DNA from: Rhodobacteraceae bacterium UBA3069
Lineage (GTDB): Bacteria > Pseudomonadota > Alphaproteobacteria > Rhodobacterales > Rhodobacteraceae
NCBI GenBank assembly: GCA_002366795.1
Contig: DFBX01000125.1
Span: forward strand, 14,417 to 78,416
DNA: 64,000 nt
Reading direction: 5' to 3'
Shown: positions 53,381-61,175 of the stretch, piece after piece
How positions within the stretch are numbered: the stretch's first letter is position 1
Layout of the letters: each line of letters begins with the position of its first letter
The notes under the pieces: model-generated
Told to the model about the DNA's origin: nothing
Database searches by the model: none
What the model saw: the letters and a program-made list of their open reading frames with translations, nothing else
Position numbers and translations under genes: made by a program

Positions 53381-53881
53381 TTACGAATATGGGTCTTGGA
53401 GCCCCAGTTTGCCAAGTATCTCGACCTCTATCCGTTCCATTAAAGTGGCATCAAGGTCACGGATGTGATCATAGCCCAAAAGATGCAGGCACGCGTGAAC
53501 GACCAGATGGGTGACATGATCGGCCATGGGTTTGCCTGCTTCCGCGGCCTCGCGGGCGCAGGTTTCATAGGCAATCGCGATGTCGCCAAGCTCCGGGTCC
53601 GGCCCCTCAGGCGGCAGGGGTTGCCCGCCCTCTTCCTCCGCGCAGCGCTCCTCTGATGGCCAGCTTAACACGTTGGTCGGCTGGGGTTTTTCCCGAAAAT
53701 CGGCATTCAGTTCGGCGATGCGGGCATCATCACAGCCCATCACGACGATTTCCCAATCGGCGGCCTTCAGCCCCAGATGCGCCAGCGTGGCCTGCGCCGC
53801 GCGTTCTGCCAGATCGGGCAGGCCTGCGGCCTCCCACCTCGGGTCTTCGATGATGCAATCGGTCAGCATGGGCGGGCTCAT
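53381..53881 (-). CDS. ybeY: Endoribonuclease YbeY
   Basis: 166 residues with the zinc-binding H-x3-H-x5-H motif in HLVVHACLHLLGYDH. The N-terminal part has DFREKPQPTNVLSWPSE, typical of the family. It matures 16S rRNA 3' ends and takes part in rRNA quality control. The start at 53881 overlaps the upstream gene stop (ATGA); MLTDC at 53869 is the alternative. Order phoH-ORF-ybeY-corC-lnt is conserved. Confidence 0.95.
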   Translation of the reverse strand: MSPPMLTDCIIEDPRWEAAGLPDLAERAAQATLAHLGLKAADWEIVVMGCDDARIAELNADFREKPQPTNVLSWPSEERCAEEEGGQPLPPEGPDPELGDIAIAYETCAREAAEAGKPMADHVTHLVVHACLHLLGYDHIRDLDATLMERIEVEILGKLGLQDPYS

Positions 53882-54339
53882 GTCAGGGCGCGCGGCGCCA
53901 AGCCAGCCATGCCTTCTGCAGCGAGAACCTGCCCGCCTTTGCAGCTTCCTGCACCTTCCGCAGCATCCCAAAGCGCCAGAACCCAGTCCAAGGCAACCTC
54001 GAACATCACCTTCGCCGTTGGGAAATCCTTGCCGAATGGGTTCACTGCGGGCATGTCCGGCTGCATCCAGCCATCTACGATCTTCGCTTCAAACAGGGTG
54101 CGACAGGGTGCCACCGCCTTGTTCAGCACAGCAATATCCGGTCTCGCCGGATGCGCCATGACAGTCAGGAACCCGTCCTGGTCCTGACCGGTGTGAACGC
54201 CGATATCCAGCTTTTCCACCTGATCCGGCAATGACGCCAGCAGCACCTTCATTTGCGCGGGCTGCGAGGCTGCTTCGGGCGCGGGATCTGTCGTCGCCCC
54301 GCCGCCCGGAAGGCGTTTCAGAAAATCCAAAATCGACAC
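53878..54339 (-). CDS. Conserved hypothetical protein between phoH and ybeY
   Basis: 153 residues: a basic N-terminus (MSILDFLKRLPGGG), a linker rich in Ala/Pro, then a globular alpha/beta-like domain with DKLD-type acidic patches and a C-terminal FEVALDWVLALWDAAEGAG helix. No signal peptide or membrane segment. I recognise no family. It is translationally coupled to ybeY (4-base overlap) and 21 bases downstream of phoH, so it belongs to that operon. Confidence 0.75.
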   Translation of the reverse strand: MSILDFLKRLPGGGATTDPAPEAASQPAQMKVLLASLPDQVEKLDIGVHTGQDQDGFLTVMAHPARPDIAVLNKAVAPCRTLFEAKIVDGWMQPDMPAVNPFGKDFPTAKVMFEVALDWVLALWDAAEGAGSCKGGQVLAAEGMAGLAPRALT

Positions 54340-54360
54340 GATGCAGCCCCCGAAAGCGTT

Positions 54361-55359
54361 TTACTGGTCCGCCTCATAAGCCTCGATGATCGCCGCCACA
54401 AGCGGATGGCGCACAACATCCTTGGACGTGAAATAGCTGAAACTGATCTTGTCGATACGTTTCAGCAACCGCTCTGCGTCCGACAGCCCCGAAGGCATGC
54501 CGCGCGGCAGGTCGATCTGGGTGCGGTCGCCGGTGATGACCATGCGCGACCCTTCGCCTAGACGGGTCAGAAACATCTTCATCTGCATGGATGTCGCGTT
54601 CTGCGCCTCGTCCAAGACCACGAATGCATTGGACAGTGTCCGCCCGCGCATGAAGGCCAGCGGCGCGATCTCGATCCGCTTTTCCTCGATCAGCTTGGCC
54701 GATTGCTTGCCGGGCAGGAAATCGTTCAGCGCATCGTAAAGCGGCTGCATGTACGGGTCGACCTTGTCCTTCATGTCGCCGGGCAGATAGCCCAGCTTCT
54801 CGCCCGCCTCGACAGCGGGGCGCGACAGGATGATCCGGTCCACCAGCCCGTTGATGAACATATTCACGCCCACGGCCACGGCCAGGTAGGTCTTGCCGGT
54901 GCCTGCCGGGCCGATGCCGAAATTCAGCTCGTTCGCGAACAGTGACTGGACATAGGATTTTTGCGCATCGGTGCGCGGCTCGATCAGCTTGCGGCGAGTT
55001 TTGATCTCGACCTTGCCGCCGCGGAACATTTCCAGCTGCGCGCCGGCATCAGGGGTTTCATCGCCATGCATACGCAACTCGCGGTCCACATCGCCGGTTT
55101 CCACATCGCGGCCCGCTTCAAGCCTTTCGTACAGCGCATTCAGGACAGTCTCTGCTTCGGCGGTGGCCTCTTTGTCGCCCATCACCGCCAACTGGTTGCC
55201 CCGTCGCAATATCTGCACGTTCAGCTTTTGCTCTATCTCGGCAAGGTTCTTGTCGTAAGGACCGCAGAGGTCGATCAGAAGCCGGTTATCCGGAAATTCG
55301 AGGCGAAGCTCTGCAAGAGCGTTCGGATCGTTCGGAGCGGGCAGAATACTGGTAGGCAA
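54361..55359 (-). CDS. phoH: PhoH-family ATPase (YbeZ)
   Basis: 332 residues: an N-terminal KH-like domain and a C-terminal ATPase with Walker A GPAGTGKTYLAVAVG, Walker B FVVLDEAQNAT, and VITGDRTQIDLPRG. YbeZ cooperates with YbeY in RNA processing. It starts the operon phoH-ORF-ybeY-corC-lnt; AAGGAGAG precedes the start. Upstream is a 15-base palindrome (55394-55408). Confidence 0.94.
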   Translation of the reverse strand: MPTSILPAPNDPNALAELRLEFPDNRLLIDLCGPYDKNLAEIEQKLNVQILRRGNQLAVMGDKEATAEAETVLNALYERLEAGRDVETGDVDRELRMHGDETPDAGAQLEMFRGGKVEIKTRRKLIEPRTDAQKSYVQSLFANELNFGIGPAGTGKTYLAVAVGVNMFINGLVDRIILSRPAVEAGEKLGYLPGDMKDKVDPYMQPLYDALNDFLPGKQSAKLIEEKRIEIAPLAFMRGRTLSNAFVVLDEAQNATSMQMKMFLTRLGEGSRMVITGDRTQIDLPRGMPSGLSDAERLLKRIDKISFSYFTSKDVVRHPLVAAIIEAYEADQ

Positions 55360-55451
55360 TCAGCTCTCCTTCGCATGAGGTGTATTTATATGGTGCCCTT
55401 AAAGGGCATGGCTGGCAATAGATATGAGTATCGTGACGCTATCGTGCCAAC

Positions 55452-55488
55452 AAAAAGGACCGCGGAAAGGTTCCCGCGGCCCTTTTTT
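55452..55488. terminator. Bidirectional terminator between phoH and the lipoprotein gene
   Basis: AAAAAGG-A-CCGCGG pairs with CCGCGG-CCCTTTTTT with T tracts on both strands. It lies 18 bases past the stop of the lipoprotein gene at 55506 on the minus strand. Confidence 0.85.
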
Positions 55489-55505
55489 CTGGCAAATCAC
55501 CGATT

Positions 55506-55817
55506 TTACAGCGAGTCGCTGATGGTTTGGGTGCCCTTGTAGGGGCCCGTCGCCGTGTTCGGCGGCGCTGCGCCCGAGCAGACCGGCTTGCCGTATTTAT
55601 CCAGACGCTGCGACAGGTACCCTTCGATCCCGTCGTCGATCATCCAGTGGTCACAGCCGTTCGGGTCAACCCATACACCGGCCACCATGGTGGAAAGGTG
55701 GTGTCTCTTTAAACCATAGTCGATTGTCTTGTTGGTGTTGACCTGCCCCATGCCGCCTTCGCAGGCTGACAAAGCGCCAGCGGCTGCAAGGAACGCGAAT
55801 GCTTTAACGATTTTCAT
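55506..55817 (-). CDS. Small lipoprotein with a VWVDPxGC module
   Basis: 103 residues. Lipobox LSAC (Cys at about residue 19), then a mature domain with VWVDPNGCDHWMIDDGIEGY and GKPVCSG. The same module occurs in the neighbouring OmpA-family protein (VWVDPDGCEHWVMDDGFEGY, GIPVCRRG), so the two genes are paralogous in this part. The two Cys of the module could form a disulfide. Function is unknown; outer-membrane anchoring is likely. Confidence 0.85.
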   Translation of the reverse strand: MKIVKAFAFLAAAGALSACEGGMGQVNTNKTIDYGLKRHHLSTMVAGVWVDPNGCDHWMIDDGIEGYLSQRLDKYGKPVCSGAAPPNTATGPYKGTQTISDSL

Positions 55818-55829
55818 TGATACGTCCCC

Positions 55830-56420
55830 TTAGCGAATGCAGATAATTTCAACACGGCGGTTCTTGGCCATGCCGCCTGCCGTATTGTTCGGCGCGGCAG
55901 GCATCCGCTCGCCATAGCCGCGCACGTCGACGACTTGCGCACCAAGGCCTTTTGCCACGCTCGCAACCGTGTTGGCGCGGTTGTAGCTGAGGCGCATGTT
56001 ATACTCGTCCGACGCGCGGCTGTCGGTATGGCCCGCGATGATGTAGGCCCGCGCACCCGCCTGACGGAAGAAGTTCTGAAGCTGGGCGACACCATTGCGC
56101 GACAGCTTGTAGCTGTCGGTCGCGAAATACTGGTCCGAGTTCATGACGCCGCAAACATTGCCGCGACGGCAGACCGGAATGCCTTGGCGGTTGACGTGGG
56201 GCGTCATGTAGCCCTCGAAACCGTCGTCCATCACCCAGTGTTCGCACCCGTCGGGATCAACCCAGACGGTCGGCGCGTAACGCTCGTTCGTGGTACCTTT
56301 CGTACTGTCGAAAAGCCCCTCCTGTGCGGAAACGCTTCCGGCACCGGCAAGCCCCATGAGCAGAACCGCAGCCACCAAGGCCGTCAGGTTCCGAACTGTT
56401 TTGGATATCTTTGTCGCCAC
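55830..56420 (-). CDS. OmpA-family peptidoglycan-binding protein
   Basis: 196 residues if started at GTG 56420. N-terminal signal peptide (VSA cleavage), the VWVDPDGCEHW module, then a C-terminal OmpA domain with HTDSRASDEYNMRLSYNRA and the arginine-rich end KNRRVEIICIR. It binds peptidoglycan. The GTG start gives a normal signal peptide; an ATG at 56495 would add 25 residues without one. The gene lies 12 bases upstream of the paralogous lipoprotein gene, in the same operon. Confidence 0.88.
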   Translation of the reverse strand: MATKISKTVRNLTALVAAVLLMGLAGAGSVSAQEGLFDSTKGTTNERYAPTVWVDPDGCEHWVMDDGFEGYMTPHVNRQGIPVCRRGNVCGVMNSDQYFATDSYKLSRNGVAQLQNFFRQAGARAYIIAGHTDSRASDEYNMRLSYNRANTVASVAKGLGAQVVDVRGYGERMPAAPNNTAGGMAKNRRVEIICIR

Positions 56421-56606
56421 AGCTTCAACCCTATTCAAATTATCCCCCAGAAAAGACCCGAATAAAAATGGCAGAAGAGTCTTCTCATCTAACACCCTTA
56501 AGGATGTAGGAAAATCACCAGAGTGTGAAGCAAAAACTCAAGGTTTATTGCTTCCAAAGTGGAAACTGCACAGGTTTCAGTGACCTTCAGGTTGCCGCCT
56601 TGCAGA

Positions 56607-57926
56607 TCAGATCAGCGTGCCCGACAGGGAGTTCGTACCGCTTTCAACGATCTGCACGCGCCGCACCTGCCCTTTGACATCCAGCGGGGCCTGAACGTGA
56701 ACCGCGTGCAAATGATCCGATTTGCCCACCATCTGCCCTTCGTGGCGGCCGGTTTTCTCGAACAACACACCAACCTCTTGGCCGACCATGGCATCCTGCG
56801 CGGCTTTCTGCTGTTCGGAAAGCAAGGCTTGCAGCCGTTGCAGGCGGTCCGATTTCACATCCTCGTCCACCTGGTCACGCTCTGCCGCGGGGGTGCCGGG
56901 GCGGGTGGAATACTTGAACGAATACGCCGTGCCGTAGCGCACCGCTCGGATCAGGTCCATCGTGTCCTCGAAATCCTGCTCGGTCTCCTCGGGGAAACCG
57001 ACGATGAAATCGCCCGAAATCAGGATATCGGGGCGCGCCTCGCGGATGCGTTCGATCAGGCGCAGGTATTGCTCGGCCGTATGGCTGCGATTCATCCGTT
57101 TCAGGATGCGGTCGCTGCCCGATTGCACGGGAAGATGCAGGTAGGGCATCAGCTTGGCGCATTCGCCATGCGCCGCGATCAGGGCGTCATCCATGTCATT
57201 GGGGTGAGAGGTCGTGAAACGGATACGTTCCAGCCCATCGATATCGTTCAGCGCCCAGATCAGACGCGCCAAACCCCAATCGCCGCCATCCCCCGCGCCG
57301 TGATAGGCGTTGACGTTCTGGCCCAGCAGGGTGATCTCGCGCACGCCGCGTTCGACCAGGTCGCGCGCCTCGGTCAGGATGCGATCAGCGGGGCGGCTGA
57401 CCTCGGCCCCGCGGGTATAGGGCACCACGCAGAAGGCGCAGAACTTGTCGCAGCCTTCCTGCACCGTCAAAAAGGCCGACGGACCGCGCATCGCCTTGGG
57501 CCGCTGCTTCAGATTCTCAAACTTGTCTTCCTCGGGGAAATCGGTGTCCAGCGCCTTTTCCCCGGCGCGCGCTTTCGCTTCCAACTGCGGCAGCCGGTGA
57601 TAGCTTTGCGGGCCAACGACCACATCCACCAAAGGCTGGCGGCGCATGATCTCCTCGCCCTCGGCTTGGGCCACGCAGCCCGCCACGCCGATTTTCAGAT
57701 CGGGCTTGGCATCCTTGAATTCACGCAATCGCCCCAGTTCGGAGTAAACCTTTTCGGCAGCCTTTTCGCGGATGTGACAGGTGTTCAGCAGGATCATGTC
57801 CGCGTCATCGGGCCGGTCGGTTTCGACATAGCCGACACCGCCCATGGCCTCGACCATGCGTTCGCTGTCATAGACGTTCATCTGACAGCCATAGGTTTTG
57901 ATATAAAGCTTCTTGGGCTCGGCCAT
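56607..57926 (-). CDS. miaB: tRNA-2-methylthio-N6-dimethylallyladenosine synthase MiaB
   Basis: 439 residues: N-terminal MTTase domain (KTYGCQMNVYDSERM, LNTCHIREKAAEK), radical-SAM motif C-x3-C-x2-C in GCDKFCAFCVVPYTRG, and a C-terminal TRAM domain. It adds the methylthio group of ms2i6A37 in tRNA. The start 57926 is the conserved MAEPKKLYIKTYGC; upstream sequence is not conserved. In relatives it often precedes phoH; here the OmpA and lipoprotein genes lie between. Confidence 0.97.
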   Translation of the reverse strand: MAEPKKLYIKTYGCQMNVYDSERMVEAMGGVGYVETDRPDDADMILLNTCHIREKAAEKVYSELGRLREFKDAKPDLKIGVAGCVAQAEGEEIMRRQPLVDVVVGPQSYHRLPQLEAKARAGEKALDTDFPEEDKFENLKQRPKAMRGPSAFLTVQEGCDKFCAFCVVPYTRGAEVSRPADRILTEARDLVERGVREITLLGQNVNAYHGAGDGGDWGLARLIWALNDIDGLERIRFTTSHPNDMDDALIAAHGECAKLMPYLHLPVQSGSDRILKRMNRSHTAEQYLRLIERIREARPDILISGDFIVGFPEETEQDFEDTMDLIRAVRYGTAYSFKYSTRPGTPAAERDQVDEDVKSDRLQRLQALLSEQQKAAQDAMVGQEVGVLFEKTGRHEGQMVGKSDHLHAVHVQAPLDVKGQVRRVQIVESGTNSLSGTLI

Positions 57927-58036
57927 GACACGCCATCCTGTCGCGGTTTCAGACCGGGCGTATACTGCGGCTGGCCCCCGCTTGCAATGCGGGCGGAATT
58001 GGCAGAATTTGGGCCACAAAGAAGATGAGGGGCAAA

Positions 58037-58906
58037 ATGCGCTATTCGGGCATCAAGGATTTCCTGTCCAAGGGACGTGACGCGCTGGCAAAGGGGCCAG
58101 TCGCCATGATCCTGGTCGAGGACGAGGTCGAGATTGATTCGACCATTCGCCATTATCTTGAAATCGGGTTCAAACCCGTGCTGGTCTTCATGCCTGAAAG
58201 TTTCAGCCTTGCCGCCGATACCAAACCGCAGGTTCACCGGATCGACTATGACATGACCCGTCCTGGCGCTTTGGAAGATGCGGTGAACGCCATGACAAAT
58301 GCCGCGCCGGGCCTGTGGATGTATTACTGCTACAATGCCGAATACCTGTTCTATCCGTTCTGCGAATCCCGCACCGTGGGTGAAATGCTGGCCTTTCACA
58401 CCGAGGAACGGCGCGATTCCATGCTGACCTATGTGATCGACCTCTACGCAGGTGACCTGAACCAGCACCGCAACGCGGTTGCGCTGGAGGATGCGTTCAT
58501 CGACCGCTCTGGCTATTACGCCCTTGCCCGCCCCGACGCGGCCGACCACAATCATCCCAAGGAACGGCAACTGGATTTCTTCGGCGGCCTGCGCTGGCGG
58601 TACGAGGAGCATATCCCCGCCCGCCGCCGCAAGATCGACCGCATCGCGCTGTTCCGATCGAAATCGGGCCTGAAGCTGCGCGACGACAACACCTTCGAGG
58701 ACGAGGAATACAACACCTACGCCTGCCCGTGGCACCACAACCTGACCGCGGCGATCTGTTCGTTCCGCACTGCCAAGGCGCTTAAATCCAACCCCGGCTC
58801 GACCTTCGATATCGAAACCTTCCGCTGGCATAATTCAACGCCGTTCGAGTGGCATTCGCGCCAGTTGCTGGACCTAGGACTGATGGAGCCGGGGCAGTGG
58901 TTCTAG
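58037..58906 (+). CDS. Conserved hypothetical protein, possibly glycosyltransferase-like
   Basis: 289 residues without signal peptide or membrane segments. It starts with a nucleotide-sugar-like region (PVAMILVEDEVEIDSTIRHYL, resembling the start of family 2 glycosyltransferases), contains YCYNAEYLFYPFCESR and TYVIDLYAGDLNQ, and has a His/Trp-rich end (PWHHNLTAAICSFR, FRWHNSTPFEWHS). The identity is uncertain. The start 58037 has GAGGGG at the usual distance; 58025 is the other ATG. It is divergent from miaB. Confidence 0.75.
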   Translation: MRYSGIKDFLSKGRDALAKGPVAMILVEDEVEIDSTIRHYLEIGFKPVLVFMPESFSLAADTKPQVHRIDYDMTRPGALEDAVNAMTNAAPGLWMYYCYNAEYLFYPFCESRTVGEMLAFHTEERRDSMLTYVIDLYAGDLNQHRNAVALEDAFIDRSGYYALARPDAADHNHPKERQLDFFGGLRWRYEEHIPARRRKIDRIALFRSKSGLKLRDDNTFEDEEYNTYACPWHHNLTAAICSFRTAKALKSNPGSTFDIETFRWHNSTPFEWHSRQLLDLGLMEPGQWF

Positions 58907-58921
58907 GCTGCAGTGCGGCGT

Positions 58922-59350
58922 TCAATCCAGATCCTCGATCACGATCCGGTCCTCATCGACGCCCAGATCCTTCAATGCTGCGCTGATATCGTCGATCAGC
59001 GGTTCCGGTCCGCAAACGTAATAGTGACCGGTTTCCGGGTCGATATGGCGCGACAGAAAGGTCTTGTCGATCAGCGCGGTCTGTACACTGCCCTGTTTTT
59101 CATCGGTCACGGTAAAGACTGTTGTCAGCCCCTCCATCCCTTCGAATTCATCGCGCAGGATGATGTCTTTTTCGGTCTGGTTGGAAAAGATCAGCGTGCA
59201 ATCTTTCAGCGTGCCGCGCTGTTCCAGCCGCTTGCGCAAGATCGCGATGAAGGGTGTCACCCCCGCGCCGCCCGCGATAAAATAACCCGGCCCCTCGTCA
59301 TGGATCGCGCCCCAGGGTTCGATCTTTTGCAATGTCAGCTCATAGCTCAT
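58922..59350 (-). CDS. Flavodoxin/ferredoxin reductase fragment lacking the FAD domain
   Basis: 142 residues. The first dozen residues (MSYELTLQKIEP) are those of a roseobacter-type flavodoxin reductase, but the next residues (WGAIHDEGPGYFIAGGAGVTPF) belong to the start of the NAD(P)-binding domain. The FAD-binding domain, with its RPFTFTS-type motif, is missing, although the reading frame is intact. The rest is a complete nucleotide-binding domain with YYVCGPEPLIDD. This suggests an in-frame deletion. It is likely inactive as a flavoprotein, but could still bind NAD(P)H. Confidence 0.7.
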   Translation of the reverse strand: MSYELTLQKIEPWGAIHDEGPGYFIAGGAGVTPFIAILRKRLEQRGTLKDCTLIFSNQTEKDIILRDEFEGMEGLTTVFTVTDEKQGSVQTALIDKTFLSRHIDPETGHYYVCGPEPLIDDISAALKDLGVDEDRIVIEDLD

Positions 59351-59579
59351 GGCAATCTCCTTTCCTGTTGGAAAGGAAACGCCCGGTCTCGTGCGGGGTT
59401 CCCATGATCGAACACTTTCGCCTGCGGAAATTGCGGAAGCCTCTGGCGGGGAAATTTACAGCACTAAACAGGCAGAGTGCAGCGCCACGGCTTCTTTGGT
59501 CGTCAAATTTCCCGGAGCAAGACCCGCTTGCGGGTCGAGGGGCTGGCCCCTTCTACCCGGCAGTGTGTGCAGAAAACGC

Positions 59580-60368
59580 TTAAATGTTTTCCTGCTGCGG
59601 CATGCCCAGGATGTGATAGCCGCCATCGACATGGATGATTTCGCCCGTGGTATAGGCGCCCGCGTCGGACGCCAGATAGACCGCGGTGCCGCCGACGGCC
59701 TCCAGCGTCGCGTTGGATCGCAGGGGCGCGTTCATCTCGGCGTGCTTGTAGGTCTTGCGCGCACCACCGATGGCCGCACCGGCAAGGGTTTTCATCGGAC
59801 CCGGGGAAATGGCGTTGACGCGGATGCCATCGGGGCCAAGGTCATTGGCCAGATAGCGCGTGGTGGATTCCAGCGCCGCCTTGGCCACGCCCATCACGTT
59901 GTAATTCGGCACGATGGTGTTCGACCCCTGGAAGGTCAGCGTCAGGATCGACCCACCATTGTCCTTCATCATCGGGTAGGCGCGGCGCGCCACCTCGATC
60001 AGCGAATAGGCCGAGATATCCATCGAATTTTTGAAATTCGCGCGACTGGTATCCATGAACCGGCCCGTCAATTCGGACTTGTCCGAAAAGGCAATGGCGT
60101 GGACAACGAAATCAATACTGTCCCAGCGGGCCGAAAGCCCCTCGAACGCGGCATCAAGGGACGCATCATCGGTCACGTCCACGTCGACCATGAAATCACT
60201 GCCCACCTGGGTCGCAAGGGGTTCAAGCCGTTTGCCGAACGCCTCGCCCTGATAGGTGAATGCCAGTTCAGCCCCGGCATCAGACATGGCCTTGGCAATG
60301 CCCCAAGCGATCGAGCGTTCATTGGCCACGCCCATGATAAGGCCGCGTTTTCCGGTCATAGAAGCCAT
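59580..60368 (-). CDS. fabI: Enoyl-[acyl-carrier-protein] reductase (NADH)
   Basis: 262 residues of the FabI short-chain dehydrogenase family: GLIMGVANERSIAWGIAKA, active-site Tyr-x6-Lys in NYNVMGVAKAAL, and SPGPMKTLAGAAI. It reduces enoyl-ACP in fatty acid elongation. GAGGGA precedes the ATG at 60368. The 229-base gap on its downstream side (59351-59579) holds only small hairpins and no gene I can support. Confidence 0.96.
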   Translation of the reverse strand: MASMTGKRGLIMGVANERSIAWGIAKAMSDAGAELAFTYQGEAFGKRLEPLATQVGSDFMVDVDVTDDASLDAAFEGLSARWDSIDFVVHAIAFSDKSELTGRFMDTSRANFKNSMDISAYSLIEVARRAYPMMKDNGGSILTLTFQGSNTIVPNYNVMGVAKAALESTTRYLANDLGPDGIRVNAISPGPMKTLAGAAIGGARKTYKHAEMNAPLRSNATLEAVGGTAVYLASDAGAYTTGEIIHVDGGYHILGMPQQENI

Positions 60369-60827
60369 GTCAGTCCCTCATTTGTTAACGCAGGGTTTTG
60401 CCGATCTGGCCCGCGCGGTCAAGGCAGCGCGGACGCGCGCCGCGCCTGTGTTGCCCACATCCCGCGCTTGGCAATGGCGCATTCTCAGAAGTTTGAGCGT
60501 CAAGATGCTTCGACACGCAGTGAGATTCGACTATGAAAACGCGGCCAGCGCCAACGGGCGTTTTGCGCCCACCCTGTAATTTCTGTTTACGCGCTGCGTG
60601 CGCATTCAGAACAAAAAATGCGGCAATTGCTTGGTCATCTGTTGTTGCCATGCGGCGAAAAAACCGGCCATTCAAGCAAGGCAGAGCAAGAATGAAATCG
60701 CCGACTTACCCGGCGCGGGCCGATGAGCACGTCTTTCGCCCTTTTGCTGCTGATATATGGACCCGTCGTGACGCCAAGGAGAAGGGCATCGGGCAAAGTT
60801 CTTTGATCGGTTGATCGCAGAGGCGGT
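60369..60827. other. Intergenic region between ridA and fabI, no confident gene
   Basis: 459 bases. The plus strand has an open frame at 60692-60814 (40 residues, MKSPTYPARADEHVF...) with only a weak purine-rich sequence upstream; I cannot support it as a gene. No tRNA, terminator or strong repeat is evident. It presumably carries the fabI promoter on the minus strand and the 3' end of the RidA operon. Confidence 0.4.
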
Positions 60828-61166
60828 TCAACATGCTGCGGTCACGATAATTTCGACCTTCAGGTCCGGGCGGGCGAGCTTAGCCTCGCCGCAGGCGCGG
60901 GCGGGCGCGTGGCCTTGCGGAACCCACGCATCCCAGACAGCGTTCATCTCGGCGAAGTCCGCTATATCGGCAAGCCAGATAACGGCCTGTAGCATCTTTT
61001 CGGGCGACGATCCGGCCTTTGCCAACAGCGCTTCTACACGCGACAGGCAGTCGCGGGTCTGTTCGGCGACCGTTGCGCCATCCCCCACCTGTCCGCACAG
61101 ATAAGCCACACCGTTGTGCTTGACGATCTTGCTCATGCGTGGGCCCGTTTCGATCCGTTCGATCAT
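60828..61166 (-). CDS. RidA/YjgF-family enamine deaminase
   Basis: 112 residues, Rid-family fold: IVKHNGVAYLCGQVG, the LSRVEALLAKAGSSPEKM helix and the active-site Arg in APARACGEAKLARPDLKVEI. RidA-type proteins hydrolyse reactive enamine/imine intermediates made by amine or amino-acid-oxidising flavoenzymes. It is the last gene of the HcnC-HcnA-HcnB-like operon, which makes such imines, so the roles fit. AGGAGAACGGG precedes the ATG. Confidence 0.9.
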   Translation of the reverse strand: MIERIETGPRMSKIVKHNGVAYLCGQVGDGATVAEQTRDCLSRVEALLAKAGSSPEKMLQAVIWLADIADFAEMNAVWDAWVPQGHAPARACGEAKLARPDLKVEIIVTAAC

Positions 61167-61175
61167 CCCGTTCTC

